Shown here piece after piece: positions 25,488 through 34,318 of a DNA stretch of 64,000 nucleotides. The DNA comes from Patescibacteria group bacterium (GTDB lineage Bacteria > Patescibacteriota > Microgenomatia > UBA1406 > GWC2-37-13), in NCBI GenBank assembly GCA_026004415.1, contig BPJC01000002.1:124001-188000 (forward strand). The letters run 5' to 3'. Every line of letters starts with the position of its first letter. The first letter of the stretch is position 1. A model generated the notes under the pieces. The model was given only the letters and a program-made list of their open reading frames with translations. It was not told where the DNA came from and did no database searches. The position numbers and the translations under genes are program-made.

Positions 25488-26546
25488 TTATTTTGTTCTG
25501 TTTGTTATAAACTCTGAAAATTCTAAAATTATTGTTTTCAGTTTTTCAGGTAGTGTTATTTTTTCTATCTCATCTGATATCTTGTTTTTTAATGTTAAGA
25601 TTTCTTCATTGATTTTTTTATAAGCCACTGATCTGTAAAAGTTTTGTCTTAACAAATCTATGTCATTGTTACTGATTTTTTGTTGTTTAATTAATTGTTC
25701 AAACTGTTTTTTTAATCCGTTATCTTTAAGAATATATTTTCTTATTATTGTTTTTTTGTTTTCTCTAATATCTGATCCTTTGTCTTTTCCTGTTTCGTCT
25801 GATAGAAAGCCTATTAAATCGTCTGATATCTGAAATAAAATACCTAAAAATTTCAGGATTTGCCTGAATCTGTGGTCCTTTGCCAACTCGTGTTCTATCA
25901 ATATTAAAGTAGATATAATAGGAAGAATAAAGGTATAGCTTGCTGTTTTGTTTAGGTAAACAGCATAGATTTCATTTTTATTAGGTTCGTAACTGCTTTG
26001 GCCGTAAAGTATATCTTCATACTGTCCTTCTGCTACTTTAAGGTATATGTCCATTATAAAATTAATTAGTTCGGATTTGTGTCTGCTTTCAATTTTTTGA
26101 AGGTACTTTAGGCCAAAAAAATAGATTGTGTCTCCAAGGTCTAATGCTAATGCTCTGCCAAGTTCGTCTGAATTTTTTTCTGCAATATCTTTGTATTTAT
26201 TTTTAAAGTAAATATGTATAGTGTTTAAGCCCCTTCTTAATTTATCGTTATCTACAATATCGTCGTGTATTAAAAGCGCTGAATGAATAATCTCATAAAA
26301 ACCAGCTAAAATTTTAATGTCTTTAGGATAGTCGGTATTGCTCCAATCAGCGTTATTAAAAATGTCGTAAATTATTAAAACTAGTCCTCCTCTTACAGAT
26401 TTGCCGTTTAAGCAAAATTGTTCAAAATAATCAAGATCTTGGTCTAGTCTTTTGTTATCAAGAGTCTCTTTTAATTCAGATAATGCAAGAGAGACTTCTT
26501 TGTCAACAATTTGTTTCTTTATCTTTAATAAATTTATAAGATCCAT
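25488..26546 (-). CDS. Polyprenyl diphosphate synthase (trans-isoprenyl family)
   Basis: Condenses isopentenyl diphosphate onto allylic diphosphates to make the lipid carriers used in glycan and wall synthesis. The first aspartate-rich motif is LLIHDDIVDND near residue 95, followed by the RRG element (KLRRGLNTIH), and the second is QISDDLIGF near 235. KTASYTFILP near 195 is the expected KT block. At 352 residues it is slightly longer than typical. Chain length cannot be told securely. It is co-transcribed with the small coiled-coil gene. Confidence 0.92.
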   Translation of the reverse strand: MDLINLLKIKKQIVDKEVSLALSELKETLDNKRLDQDLDYFEQFCLNGKSVRGGLVLIIYDIFNNADWSNTDYPKDIKILAGFYEIIHSALLIHDDIVDNDKLRRGLNTIHIYFKNKYKDIAEKNSDELGRALALDLGDTIYFFGLKYLQKIESRHKSELINFIMDIYLKVAEGQYEDILYGQSSYEPNKNEIYAVYLNKTASYTFILPIISTLILIEHELAKDHRFRQILKFLGILFQISDDLIGFLSDETGKDKGSDIRENKKTIIRKYILKDNGLKKQFEQLIKQQKISNNDIDLLRQNFYRSVAYKKINEEILTLKNKISDEIEKITLPEKLKTIILEFSEFITNRTK

Positions 26547-26608
26547 AAATTTATACTTTAGTCGTTGTTTTAGAAAATATCCTTTAATCTGTTAAAATCT
26601 AATTGATT

Positions 26609-27175
26609 ATGTCAAACTTTAAGTTAATAAACCCTAATCCGATAGATAAACAACTGTTAAAGACAGGTTTGAGAAAAGCCAAAGCTGAACAGGTGTTGTC
26701 TAATAGGTTAAACAACATAACTGTTGTCTTTGAAAATATTTACGATCCGCACAATGCTATGGCAAGTTTAAGATCGTGTGAAGCCTTTGGAATTGGCAAT
26801 ATCTGTTTTGTATTTGAAAAAACTCCAGCTTTTAATCCTTTAAAAATAGGCAAAAAATCCAGCTCCAGCGCTAATAAATGGTTAACCTACTTTATGTTCG
26901 AGTCTTCGGCAGATTGTTTATTGCATCTTAAGAACAATGATTTTATTAATGTTGCAACTGTAGTAACTAATGACTCAATCCAACTGCCAGAGTTTAAGAA
27001 ACAAAAAGGAAAAAAATATGCTGTTTGGTTTGGCAATGAAAAAGAAGGATTATCAGAGTATGCTGTAAAAAAATCAGATATTAGACTTTCAATCCCAATG
27101 AATGGTTTTGTGCAAAGTCTTAATTTGTCTGTTTCTGTTGGCATTATTTTATACAGTTTAAGGTACTGCAAGTGA
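26609..27175 (+). CDS. SpoU/TrmH-family RNA ribose methyltransferase
   Basis: A SPOUT-fold enzyme that 2'-O-methylates tRNA or rRNA. DPHNAMASLRSCEAFGI near residue 45 is motif 1 with the catalytic Arg, AVWFGNEKEGLSE near 137-150 is motif 2 and IPMNGFVQSLNLSVSVGI near 162-180 is motif 3, forming the knotted SAM site. I chose the ATG at 26609 (188 residues) over an in-frame TTG at 26603. A TAAAAT box lies 10 nt before the start. The specific RNA target is not readable; TrmL-like or rRNA targets are both possible. Confidence 0.92.
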   Translation: MSNFKLINPNPIDKQLLKTGLRKAKAEQVLSNRLNNITVVFENIYDPHNAMASLRSCEAFGIGNICFVFEKTPAFNPLKIGKKSSSSANKWLTYFMFESSADCLLHLKNNDFINVATVVTNDSIQLPEFKKQKGKKYAVWFGNEKEGLSEYAVKKSDIRLSIPMNGFVQSLNLSVSVGIILYSLRYCK

Positions 27176-27197
27176 AGTTTATCTAGGTGTTGGCAAT

Positions 27198-27749
27198 CTA
27201 TATTCTTTTCCAGATAAAGATTACGCCAAGCAATAATAGAAAATAAAAAGCAAAAAAATAAGGGTCTTGTCTTATATTATAAAGGCTCCAAAATATTATT
27301 GATTTTAAAACACTTCTTTCTCCGGATATTTTATAGCTTAAATTATTTTTATTGTCTTTGCAGACATATATTTTTGCATTGTTTGGATTTTCAATAAGTT
27401 TTATGTAAAACACAAACGACTCTGGTTGTTTCAGCTGTTGTGTTTCAAAGCCAAACGGAAAAAAGTATCCGTTAATTACTTTTTCTAAAGGGTAAATATT
27501 GTTGTAGACCATGTTTCCGTTTTTCTTTTCTAATCTAAACTCAAGTTTGCCATCACCAATTCCTTCTCTTTCAAAATATACCTCTATTGCTCCAAAATCT
27601 TTGTCAATTGAGAATTCTTGAGATATTTGTTGGTTAAGTGTTAGAGCTTCTTTGTTCTGGCAGTTTTTATAAAAAAAATATTCCTCATATACAGCATAGG
27701 TTGTTTTTGGAATAATCAGATTGATTATTATAAATAAAATTAAGATCAT
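27198..27749 (-). CDS. Secreted/anchored protein with C-terminal membrane segment
   Basis: A 183-residue protein with an N-terminal signal-like helix (residues 1-18, cleavage after a TYA-V-type site), a soluble middle domain of beta character and a C-terminal membrane helix (FFAFYFLLLLGVIFIW) ending in basic residues. I do not recognise the middle domain. The start overlaps the stop of the membrane glycosyltransferase by 4 bp (ATGA), indicating a translated pair, so it may be an accessory protein of that enzyme. Confidence 0.7.
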   Translation of the reverse strand: MILILFIIINLIIPKTTYAVYEEYFFYKNCQNKEALTLNQQISQEFSIDKDFGAIEVYFEREGIGDGKLEFRLEKKNGNMVYNNIYPLEKVINGYFFPFGFETQQLKQPESFVFYIKLIENPNNAKIYVCKDNKNNLSYKISGERSVLKSIIFWSLYNIRQDPYFFAFYFLLLLGVIFIWKRI

Positions 27750-28921
27750 CTTAAAGAGATATAAATTGTAAAAGATATCAGTACTCCTCTAAAAATACTT
27801 TGAAATATTTGAGAATATAAAAGCACCTCTGGCAAGATCTTATCAAGTGAAATAAATCTAAAAGCATTAGCAACCGGAAAGGCTGGCCCAAAAGTGGTAA
27901 CTGCGTGAGAAAAAGGAAATGCTAAAAACAAAAAACAAATAACCCAGGCTATTTTTAAAAGTTTGTTAAAGTCTTTATTTTCAAAGACTAAAAAAAAAGC
28001 TAAAAAAGGCAAAACCCAAGAAAAGTACTGGGGATGAAAATAAGCTAAAGCATAGTATATACTAAGGTTTATAAATCCAGCTTGGCTAAATTTGGCTTTT
28101 GATTTGCTTTTAAGATATAAAAAAGTTAATAACAAAAACAATATAAAAAAATATAGATAGATAGGCCTTTCAGGTAAATAGTAAAACCTGGGTTGCAAGA
28201 TATAATATCCTAATCCTCCTTTTACATAGCTGTCAATCGCAGTTTCTGCAATTCCAGTTTTGAAAACATACCATGGGTATGGCAGATAAGATAGTATAAG
28301 CAAAGCTATTTTTTGCCAAACTTTAAACTCTGAGAAAAGAATAAGCCCAAATAAGATGATAATAAAAAACTCTCTTACAAACGGCGCTAAAGCAAAGATC
28401 AAGATTGTGGCTATTGAAAAAGATTTTCTATATAAAAAGATTAGTATTAAAAATGAAAAAATAAAACCATAACTTTCAAATCTGGAGAAGATATAAACAG
28501 AGTAAATCACTGCAGGGTTGAAGAGCAAAAACATCATAATGCTTTTGATTTTATCTTTTTTGACATTCTGTTTTGCTAAAAATTTATAGAAGATAATATA
28601 AGCAGTAAACTCAAAAATCAAAAAAGGCAGTTTGAAAAAGAACAAAACCCTATGAATCTGCGGTATGTAAAAATAATTTTGAGTTTGTAAAGCTGATTTT
28701 AAACCTTCTGGCCATACAGGAGAAAAAATAAATAAAAAGACAGCATCTATAAGATGCGATAAAGGTGAGAATCTTATATTAAATATGTTTCTTAAATTGT
28801 CTAAGATTAAAAAACTTGTATTGTGAGTTTCAAATATGTCTTCTGGATAAGCAAAGTATGGCAGTAAAAGCAATCTAATTAATAAGGCAATTAAAAATGC
28901 CTTTTTTAGATACTTTGGCAT
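27746..28921 (-). CDS. Polytopic membrane protein, GT-C mannosyltransferase-like
   Basis: A 391-residue protein with about ten membrane segments. FNPAVIYSVYIFSRFESYGFI near residues 135-155 resembles the conserved loop of GPI-mannosyltransferase-like GT-C enzymes (NP..I..S...G.xxS/D), and the N-terminal loop after the first helix carries acidic residues (YPEDIFETH). These enzymes use polyprenyl-phosphate sugars. No exact family is certain. It forms a pair with the 27198 gene, overlapping it by 4 bp. Confidence 0.7.
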   Translation of the reverse strand: MPKYLKKAFLIALLIRLLLLPYFAYPEDIFETHNTSFLILDNLRNIFNIRFSPLSHLIDAVFLFIFSPVWPEGLKSALQTQNYFYIPQIHRVLFFFKLPFLIFEFTAYIIFYKFLAKQNVKKDKIKSIMMFLLFNPAVIYSVYIFSRFESYGFIFSFLILIFLYRKSFSIATILIFALAPFVREFFIIILFGLILFSEFKVWQKIALLILSYLPYPWYVFKTGIAETAIDSYVKGGLGYYILQPRFYYLPERPIYLYFFILFLLLTFLYLKSKSKAKFSQAGFINLSIYYALAYFHPQYFSWVLPFLAFFLVFENKDFNKLLKIAWVICFLFLAFPFSHAVTTFGPAFPVANAFRFISLDKILPEVLLYSQIFQSIFRGVLISFTIYISLR

Positions 28922-29057
28922 TTTTAGATTATATGATCAACTGTTGTCAAAATCAAAAATATTTTTTAAACTTTACTAAATTTATTGATATAAATTTAAT
29001 ATAGATTAAGTTTTATCTATAGTTTGATAGACCGATACTTCAAAAAGGTTATTTATT

Positions 29058-29177
29058 TTGTTATTAAAGGTCAAAAGGCTATTTTTTAACAAAGCATTAA
29101 GAATCTTGCTTTTTACTAATGCCGCCATTTTAATGGCAACAGCTATGTTGGGACCAATTTATGCTTTGTTTTTCTAG
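29058..29177 (+). pseudogene. Remnant of an MFS transporter N-terminus (39 codons)
   Basis: The frame opens with TTG at 29058, with AAAAAGG about 10 nt upstream, and reads NKALRILLFTNAAILMATAM followed by LGPIYALFF before a TAG. This matches the first helix and following loop of a major-facilitator transporter common in these phyla, but nothing transporter-like continues in any frame after the stop. I interpret it as the broken start of a lost transporter gene; a small membrane peptide is the alternative. The rest of the gap 28922-29292 holds only AT-rich sequence and the sod promoter region. Confidence 0.4.
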
Positions 29178-29292
29178 CGCTGTCTATATTTATAATTTGA
29201 AAAGAAGTGTGCTTTAAACTTTATCAATTTATTTGACAAAAATTGGATAATTTATTAGACTGTAACTATTACAAATTTTGTAAAAGTTAACT

Positions 29293-29877
29293 ATGAAATA
29301 TTCTTTGCCTAAATTAGACTATGCCTATAATGCTTTGGAGCCTTATATTGACGAGAAGACAATGGTAATTCACCATACTAAACACCATCAGGCTTATATT
29401 GATAAATTAAATGCTGTTTTAGCAAATAATCCAGAGATTGCAGATGAACCTGTGGAGCATCTTTTGGCAAACTTAGATACTTTGCAGATTTCAGACGCCG
29501 ATAAAACTACAATCAGAAATCATGGTGGAGGGTTTTTAAACCATAATTTGTTTTGGAAGGTCATGGGTCCACAAAAGGCTGTTGATGAACAGTTAGTTGC
29601 TGATATTGAAAAAAAGTTTGGTAGTTTGAGTGAGTTCAAACAAGAGTTTGAGAATTCTGCTGTGTCTTTGTTTGGTAGCGGCTGGGTCTACTTGGTTAGA
29701 GACAATCATAATAATTTACAGATTATTTCTTTGCCCAATCAGGATTCGCCTTATATGAAAGGTCTGTCTCCAGTGTTTGGTATAGATGTGTGGGAGCATG
29801 CTTACTACCTTAAATATCAGAATCGCAGGGCTGAGTATGTAGCAAATTGGTGGCATGTGTTAAAATTGTTGCCTTGA
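29293..29877 (+). CDS. Superoxide dismutase, Fe/Mn type
   Basis: Converts superoxide to peroxide and oxygen. Expected metal ligands are present: H27 in MVIHHTKHH, H84 in NHNLFW, and Asp and His in DVWEHAYYLKY near 165-175. The GGGFLNH loop (78-84) and a normal length of 194 indicate an intact enzyme. Fe or Mn use cannot be decided by eye. A TTGACA at 29233-29238 may be the -35 box, with a weak -10 about 17 nt later and a leader of about 30 nt. No signal peptide, so it is cytoplasmic. Confidence 0.96.
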   Translation: MKYSLPKLDYAYNALEPYIDEKTMVIHHTKHHQAYIDKLNAVLANNPEIADEPVEHLLANLDTLQISDADKTTIRNHGGGFLNHNLFWKVMGPQKAVDEQLVADIEKKFGSLSEFKQEFENSAVSLFGSGWVYLVRDNHNNLQIISLPNQDSPYMKGLSPVFGIDVWEHAYYLKYQNRRAEYVANWWHVLKLLP

Positions 29878-29925
29878 TGTTAAGATATTGATCTTGTAAC
29901 TTGTAAGTTGCTCTTTAAGCATTGT

Positions 29926-31056
29926 TTATTTGCCAATATTGAACTCTGCTACTTCATCTTCTTGCATTATATAATCGCGTGACTCTATTCTGATTTTGCC
30001 TTGTTCTTTACAGTTATGCCAGCCTTTATAAGTAACAAAGTCTTGAGCTTTTACTATCTTTGCTGAGATCATCAGTTTTTCAAAGTCAGAATGAATAGTT
30101 CCAGCCGCTTTTTGTGCAGTACTGCCCTTTTTTATAGTCCAGGCTCTTACTTCTTTTTTCCCAGCGGTATAAAAACTTAAAAGTCCTAAAGTTTTGTAAG
30201 CAGTGTTAATTAGTCTTTCTAAAGCAGGTCTTTGTAGTCCGTATTCTTTGAGTAGTTCTTTTTGTTCTTCTTCAGTAAATCCAGCAAGGTCCATCTCTAA
30301 TTTGTTATTCATAACTATAATTTTTTCTTTAGGCTCATTTAAAAGTTTTTGGTAGTAATCAGTAAGGTTTGGTATGTTTTGAGTTTTTAGTTTTTGTTCA
30401 TCAATATTTACAACAAAGATTTCATCTTTGGCAGTTAGGAGGTTTAAAAGTTTGGCTGTGTTTTCAAGTGTTTGTTTTGTGTTGGGATTTTTTTCTTCAT
30501 CTATAATTTTTTTCACCCAGATATTGTTTTCAAGGGCTGATTTGAATTTTAACACTGCATTCCATCTTTCTTTTTCTGAAGGATCTTGTTTTCCTTTTGG
30601 TTCTTTTTGTTTATTTAATGTTTCTAGATCTTTTAGAGCAAGTTCAATTCGTATAACCTCAAGATCTGTTTTTGGGTCAGTGCTTCCTTCTCTTATTATA
30701 CTGTCATCATCAAAGTCTCTTAAAATATGGCAGATAGCTGTGACTTCTCTAATATGAGATAAGAACTGATTGCCTAAACCTTCTCCTTTATGGGCTCCTT
30801 TTACTAGTCCCGCAATATCTATAAAGGTTACAACAGCAGGTATTATGGGTGGCAGATCTTCAAGTTTTTCCTCGTCTTTTACCACTTGGGCAAGTGGTTT
30901 TAACCATTTGTCTGGAACCTCAACTACGCCAGTATTTGGCTCAATAGTTGCAAAAGGATAATTGGCAGTTAATGCCTGCTGTTTTTTGAGTACTGCATTA
31001 AAAAGCGTGGATTTTCCTACATTTGGAAAACCAACTATTCCTACTGATAGATTCAT
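29926..31056 (-). CDS. ychF: Redox-regulated ribosome-associated ATPase YchF
   Basis: An Obg-family P-loop protein. The P-loop GFPNVGKSTLFNAV is near residue 9, IAGLVKGAHKGEGLGNQFL near 78 is the G3 region, and NNKLEMD replaces NKxD as in YchF, which prefers ATP. The C-terminal TGS domain includes KEVRAWTIKKGSTAQKAAG and the end motif KGWHNCKEQGKIRIE. Full length at 376. A TATAAT on the minus strand ends 6 nt before the ATG; it is divergent from the methyltransferase at 31102. Confidence 0.96.
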   Translation of the reverse strand: MNLSVGIVGFPNVGKSTLFNAVLKKQQALTANYPFATIEPNTGVVEVPDKWLKPLAQVVKDEEKLEDLPPIIPAVVTFIDIAGLVKGAHKGEGLGNQFLSHIREVTAICHILRDFDDDSIIREGSTDPKTDLEVIRIELALKDLETLNKQKEPKGKQDPSEKERWNAVLKFKSALENNIWVKKIIDEEKNPNTKQTLENTAKLLNLLTAKDEIFVVNIDEQKLKTQNIPNLTDYYQKLLNEPKEKIIVMNNKLEMDLAGFTEEEQKELLKEYGLQRPALERLINTAYKTLGLLSFYTAGKKEVRAWTIKKGSTAQKAAGTIHSDFEKLMISAKIVKAQDFVTYKGWHNCKEQGKIRIESRDYIMQEDEVAEFNIGK

Positions 31057-31062
31057 ACAGCT

Positions 31063-31095
31063 ATTATATTATAAAACTGTTTGGTTTGTTATAAT
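31063..31095. promoter_or_regulatory. Divergent leaderless promoters of ychF and the 31102 gene
   Basis: Two back-to-back -10 boxes: TATAAT on the minus strand at 31063-31068, 6 nt from the ychF ATG, and TATAAT on the plus strand at 31090-31095, 6 nt from the GTG at 31102. Both gaps imply transcripts that begin at or next to the start codon. Confidence 0.5.
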
Positions 31096-31101
31096 CTAAT
31101 T

Positions 31102-31857
31102 GTGATTGCAGATCTTAAGAAGTTTTATAATAAATATCATAAAAAGAATAGAAAATATTACTCGGTTATCTCAGAGAACAACTTTACTTATTTTTATTTG
31201 ATTAATCTTTTAAAAAAGCCTGAATTTAACACCTGTCAGACAATTTTGGATATTGGCTGTGGTGTTGGCAGTTTATCTTTGTATCTTGCAAGTAAAGGCA
31301 AAGAGGTTGTTGGAGTTGATGTTTCCTCAAGAGCTATTGCTATAGCCAATAATGCAAAGAAGTTGTTGGATTTAGACAGCGTTGAGTTTGTAGTGTCTTC
31401 TATAGAGAAATTTAAAAACAAGAAAAAATTTGATGCAGTTTTGCTAATTGAGGTTATTGAACACATTGAAGATGATAAAGGTTTGGTTGAAAAAATTAAA
31501 CAGATGTTGAAATCAGAAGGTTTGGTTTTGTTAACTACTCCTAGTTCTGAGAATCTTATGTTTAAATTAGGTTTTTATAGGCAGTTTGATCAACAGGTAG
31601 GACATTTGAGGCGATACTCTAAACAAGAGATTGAGAGATTATTGGAAAGCAAAGGGTTTGAAGTTTTGTATTTGTATGAAAAAGAGAGTTTACTGCGTTC
31701 ATTGTTTTTTACTACTAAACTAGGTTTTTTGGCAAGGTTTGTAAAAGGTCCTTTTGTTGTTCTGTTTCATATTTTAGATGAATTAGTCGGAAAAATATTC
31801 GGATTTACTGATATTTTAGTTGTTGCTAGAAAAAACAAATCTCTAGGTTTAGATTAG
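31102..31857 (+). CDS. Class I SAM-dependent methyltransferase
   Basis: LDIGCGVGSLSLYLASKG near residue 45 is motif I, VVGVDVSSRAI is motif II, and FDAVLLIEVIEHIEDDKGLVEKI near 110-135 is motif IV, as in Ubi/Coq-type small-molecule or glycan methyltransferases. I chose the GTG at 31102 (251 residues); a longer frame from TTG at 31081 is less likely because the -10 box lies inside it. Substrate unknown. Confidence 0.87.
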   Translation: MIADLKKFYNKYHKKNRKYYSVISENNFTYFYLINLLKKPEFNTCQTILDIGCGVGSLSLYLASKGKEVVGVDVSSRAIAIANNAKKLLDLDSVEFVVSSIEKFKNKKKFDAVLLIEVIEHIEDDKGLVEKIKQMLKSEGLVLLTTPSSENLMFKLGFYRQFDQQVGHLRRYSKQEIERLLESKGFEVLYLYEKESLLRSLFFTTKLGFLARFVKGPFVVLFHILDELVGKIFGFTDILVVARKNKSLGLD

Positions 31858-31865
31858 TTTTAAGT

Positions 31866-32693
31866 TTAGTTTGCTTTTTGGTTAGTTAATATTTTATACT
31901 CTAAAAGAAGTTTTCTCGTTATAGGTCCTGGTTGTTTATCGCCAATAACTAAGTTGTTTATCTGAACAACTGGCATTATCTCTTTGTTTGAGGCTGTTAT
32001 GAATGCTTCGTCAAAGTTTTTAATTTGGTTGATTTTAAGTTTTGTTTCAATAATAGGTAAATTAAGTTTTTTAGCTAATTTAATAACAAGATTTCTAACT
32101 GTTCCTATAAGTATTTTATCCTTTGGGGTGTAGATTTTTTCTTTAATAACTGCAAAAAAATTGCTGGTTATGCATTCATAGATATATTTGTCATCAACAT
32201 ATAAGGCTTCAACCGCATTTTGTCTCTTTGCTTTCAAAAGAGCTAAAACTCCTGCTGTGTAGTTTAATGTTTTAGCTGATGGGAAAATTCTAGCATAAGG
32301 AGTTGTAATGATTTTTATTCCTTTGGTGTAATAGGTTTTAGGGTAAGATATAGCCTTTGTAAACAGTATAGCAAAGTTAGGTTGCGATGGTGTAATACCA
32401 TCTTCTGCCACTCCTCCGGTTTGGATAATTCTGATATTAAGGTCTGAACCTTTGTTTAGGTCTATACCTTGGTAAATGATCTCTTTGATCTTGTTTTTAT
32501 TATAAGCAGGTTTTAACTGCAAGGTTTTAAGCGATCTAAAGAATCTGTTTATGTGTTCTTCCAAAAGAAATGGCTTTCTATTGTAGGTTCTTAAGAAATC
32601 AAAAACACCAAATCCTCTTAAGATGGACAGATCATATATACTTATTTTTGCTAATCTTTCATCGATCCATTTATTGTTTAAAAATATTTTCAT
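31866..32693 (-). CDS. Class IV aminotransferase (branched-chain or D-amino-acid type)
   Basis: A PLP enzyme of 275 residues. DLSILRGFGVFDFLRTYN near 22-39 is the N-terminal motif, and SAKTLNYTAGVLALLKAK near 150 holds the catalytic Lys in the KtxNY pattern, followed by ECITSNFFAVIKEKIYTP and GTVRNLVI, which are the cofactor-phosphate blocks. The ATG at 32691-32693 is chosen because a longer frame would run into the tRNA-Arg gene. No other amino-acid biosynthesis genes are close, so salvage or wall-precursor use is possible. Confidence 0.9.
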   Translation of the reverse strand: MKIFLNNKWIDERLAKISIYDLSILRGFGVFDFLRTYNRKPFLLEEHINRFFRSLKTLQLKPAYNKNKIKEIIYQGIDLNKGSDLNIRIIQTGGVAEDGITPSQPNFAILFTKAISYPKTYYTKGIKIITTPYARIFPSAKTLNYTAGVLALLKAKRQNAVEALYVDDKYIYECITSNFFAVIKEKIYTPKDKILIGTVRNLVIKLAKKLNLPIIETKLKINQIKNFDEAFITASNKEIMPVVQINNLVIGDKQPGPITRKLLLEYKILTNQKAN

Positions 32694-32705
32694 AGTGTAA
32701 TTTTG

Positions 32706-32777
32706 CGCCTCTGGAGGGAATCGAACCCCCATCTGTGGTTCCGAAGACCACTGCTTTATCCATTAAGCTACAGAGGC
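32706..32777 (-). tRNA. tRNA-Arg (anticodon TCG)
   Basis: On the minus strand the acceptor stem pairs GCCTCTG with CAGAGGC, the anticodon stem is GTGGT/ACCAC with loop CTTCGGA, giving TCG, and the T arm is GGGGGTTCGATTCCCTC. The discriminator is G and no CCA is encoded. Confidence 0.95.
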
Positions 32778-32836
32778 AAAATAAAATTTTATGGTAAATT
32801 ACTAAATTATTATATCAGTTGTGGCTTTAAATTATT

Positions 32837-33145
32837 GTGTTTGAATCTAGTTTAGATAGATTTGACAGCCATAGAAGCTTTGAGTATTTTACAGAAAATC
32901 TAGAGTTTATTTCTCTGTTAACAGAACTGCGCATATGTTGCAACTATCTGGAGATAATTAATGAGGCTTTAAATATTTATGAAAATGATTTGGCAAACAT
33001 CAGTCCCTATTCAGAAAAATTTGAACAACTTTATTCTATATATATTTTTTGGGAAAATGAAAAAAAACTACAGAAGCAGTTATTGCCTGTATTTGGCATG
33101 AACTTCAAGAGGCTTATAATGAGTATTTTTATGGCCAGGGGTTAA
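32837..33145 (+). CDS. Hypothetical small protein, 102 residues
   Basis: Starts with GTG and reads as a helical, aromatic- and Glu-rich protein (FTENLEFISLLTELRICCNYLEI) with no known motif. It lies between tRNA-Arg and the surface-protein gene with no close operon partner. The reading is coding-like, but short length and the lack of a clear ribosome-binding site keep confidence moderate. Confidence 0.5.
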   Translation: MFESSLDRFDSHRSFEYFTENLEFISLLTELRICCNYLEIINEALNIYENDLANISPYSEKFEQLYSIYIFWENEKKLQKQLLPVFGMNFKRLIMSIFMARG

Positions 33146-33361
33146 ATAATTAACTAGTTTTAATGGTTTAAACAGGATTTTAAATTAATTGTAGTCTTGC
33201 CAGATTAAAGTATTTGTTAAGTTTCTCAAATAGCTATAGGATTTTATTTGTTTAGTGCTTTTTTCGTTTTGAGTATGTTTTAGATGATGATAAAACTGCG
33301 TTTAGTTAATCTATGTGTAACTATTTAGAAGAGATCTTTGTTTTAGTCTAATTTGCATCTA

Positions 33362-33389
33362 TTGATTTTCAAAAACTATGTGGTATAAT
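33362..33389 (+). promoter_or_regulatory. Promoter of the 33400 surface-protein gene
   Basis: TTGATT (33362-33367), a 16-nt spacer and TATAAT (33384-33389) lie 10 nt upstream of the ATG. Confidence 0.55.
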
Positions 33390-33399
33390 TGGCTTCATA

Positions 33400-34038
33400 A
33401 TGAAAAAACTTATAGTATTTACTATCTCGGTTTTTGTCTTTATATCCAGCTTTAAAGTTGTTTTTGCAAGTGGTCAGTATGGTCAACATGGAAGTCCTTC
33501 TTATAACTATGCGTTAATTATAGATAAATTAGTTATTAATCCTGAAACTGGCAGTTATGTAGATAATCTTGCTGTTTCTGACCCAAAGTTTGCTCCATTA
33601 TCTTATGTTTACTTTAAATTGGTTGTAAAGAATACAGGCAATACAGATTTAGCAGGCGTTAAAGTAATAGATTATTTGCCAAGTTATCTAGAGTATGATG
33701 ATGATAAAGGTCAGTATAATGCTGAAACCAGAGAGTTAAAGATAGAGATGGGTGATTTTAAGGTTGATGAAACTAAGTCTGTAATCTTTAAGGCAAGAGT
33801 TGTCTCAGTAGACAAACTGCCAGCTAATAAAGGTGTTTTATGTTTAGTAAATAAATCCAGCGTATTTTGGGAAAATCAGGAAATGGATACTGATACAGCT
33901 CAGTTCTGTGTTGAGAAAAAAATTGTTCCTCCAGCCAAGGGAGTTGAAAAAATGCCTAAATCAGGAACATCTATACCTATTTTATCACTGGCTTTATTCA
34001 GTATAGGTTTTGGTTTGAGAAAAAGGTTCTCTGTCTAA
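33400..34038 (+). CDS. Secreted DUF11-type surface protein with sorting-signal-like tail
   Basis: A 212-residue protein with a signal peptide (residues 1-23, ending VVFASG). The middle is a DUF11/CARDB-like beta domain (YFKLVVKNTGNTDLAGVKVIDYLP). The end carries MPKSGTSIP, a hydrophobic stretch (ILSLALFSIGFGL) and RKRF, the layout of a C-terminal cell-wall sorting signal with MPKSG in place of LPxTG. Probably displayed on the surface; its binding partner is unknown. No sortase gene is visible in the window. Confidence 0.8.
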   Translation: MKKLIVFTISVFVFISSFKVVFASGQYGQHGSPSYNYALIIDKLVINPETGSYVDNLAVSDPKFAPLSYVYFKLVVKNTGNTDLAGVKVIDYLPSYLEYDDDKGQYNAETRELKIEMGDFKVDETKSVIFKARVVSVDKLPANKGVLCLVNKSSVFWENQEMDTDTAQFCVEKKIVPPAKGVEKMPKSGTSIPILSLALFSIGFGLRKRFSV

Positions 34039-34157
34039 ACTTAAATTATACTAGAATAATTAGCTTCAACTATATTAACTTCTTTAGTTTGTTGTTCAAT
34101 TTTGAATTGATAGCTAAAATTTATGTTATTTCGTGTTATAATAGAAACTGTTTTTAA

Positions 34158-34231
34158 GGTCGGTTAGCTCAGCTGGTTAGAGCGTCCCGTTGACATCGGG
34201 GAGGTCGGGGGTTCGAGTCCCTCACCGACCA
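34158..34231 (+). tRNA. tRNA-Val (anticodon GAC)
   Basis: Acceptor GGTCGGT pairs with ACCGACC, the anticodon loop TTGACAT gives GAC, and the T arm is GGGGGTTCGAGTCCCTC. 74 nt, no encoded CCA. The second tRNA-Val follows 13 bp later. Confidence 0.95.
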
Positions 34232-34244
34232 CTGCTTAATAATT

Positions 34245-34318
34245 GGCCGTTTAGCTCAGCTGGTTAGAGCACCCCGCTTACATCGGGGAGGTCGGGGGTT
34301 CGAGTCCCTCAGCGGCCA
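34245..34318 (+). tRNA. tRNA-Val (anticodon TAC)
   Basis: Acceptor GGCCGTT pairs with AGCGGCC, the anticodon loop CTTACAT gives TAC, and the D and T arms are nearly identical to the preceding tRNA-Val. 74 nt, no encoded CCA. The pair looks like a tandem duplication that diverged in the anticodon and acceptor. Confidence 0.95.

Noticed and set aside
31081-31101. Upstream TTG start for the 31102 methyltransferase
   Set aside because: The strong -10 box lies inside the added codons, so the GTG at 31102 is more likely.
32694-32732. Longer N-terminus for the aminotransferase
   Set aside because: The added 13 codons run into the tRNA-Arg gene, while the ATG at 32693 begins right at the family's N-terminal strand.
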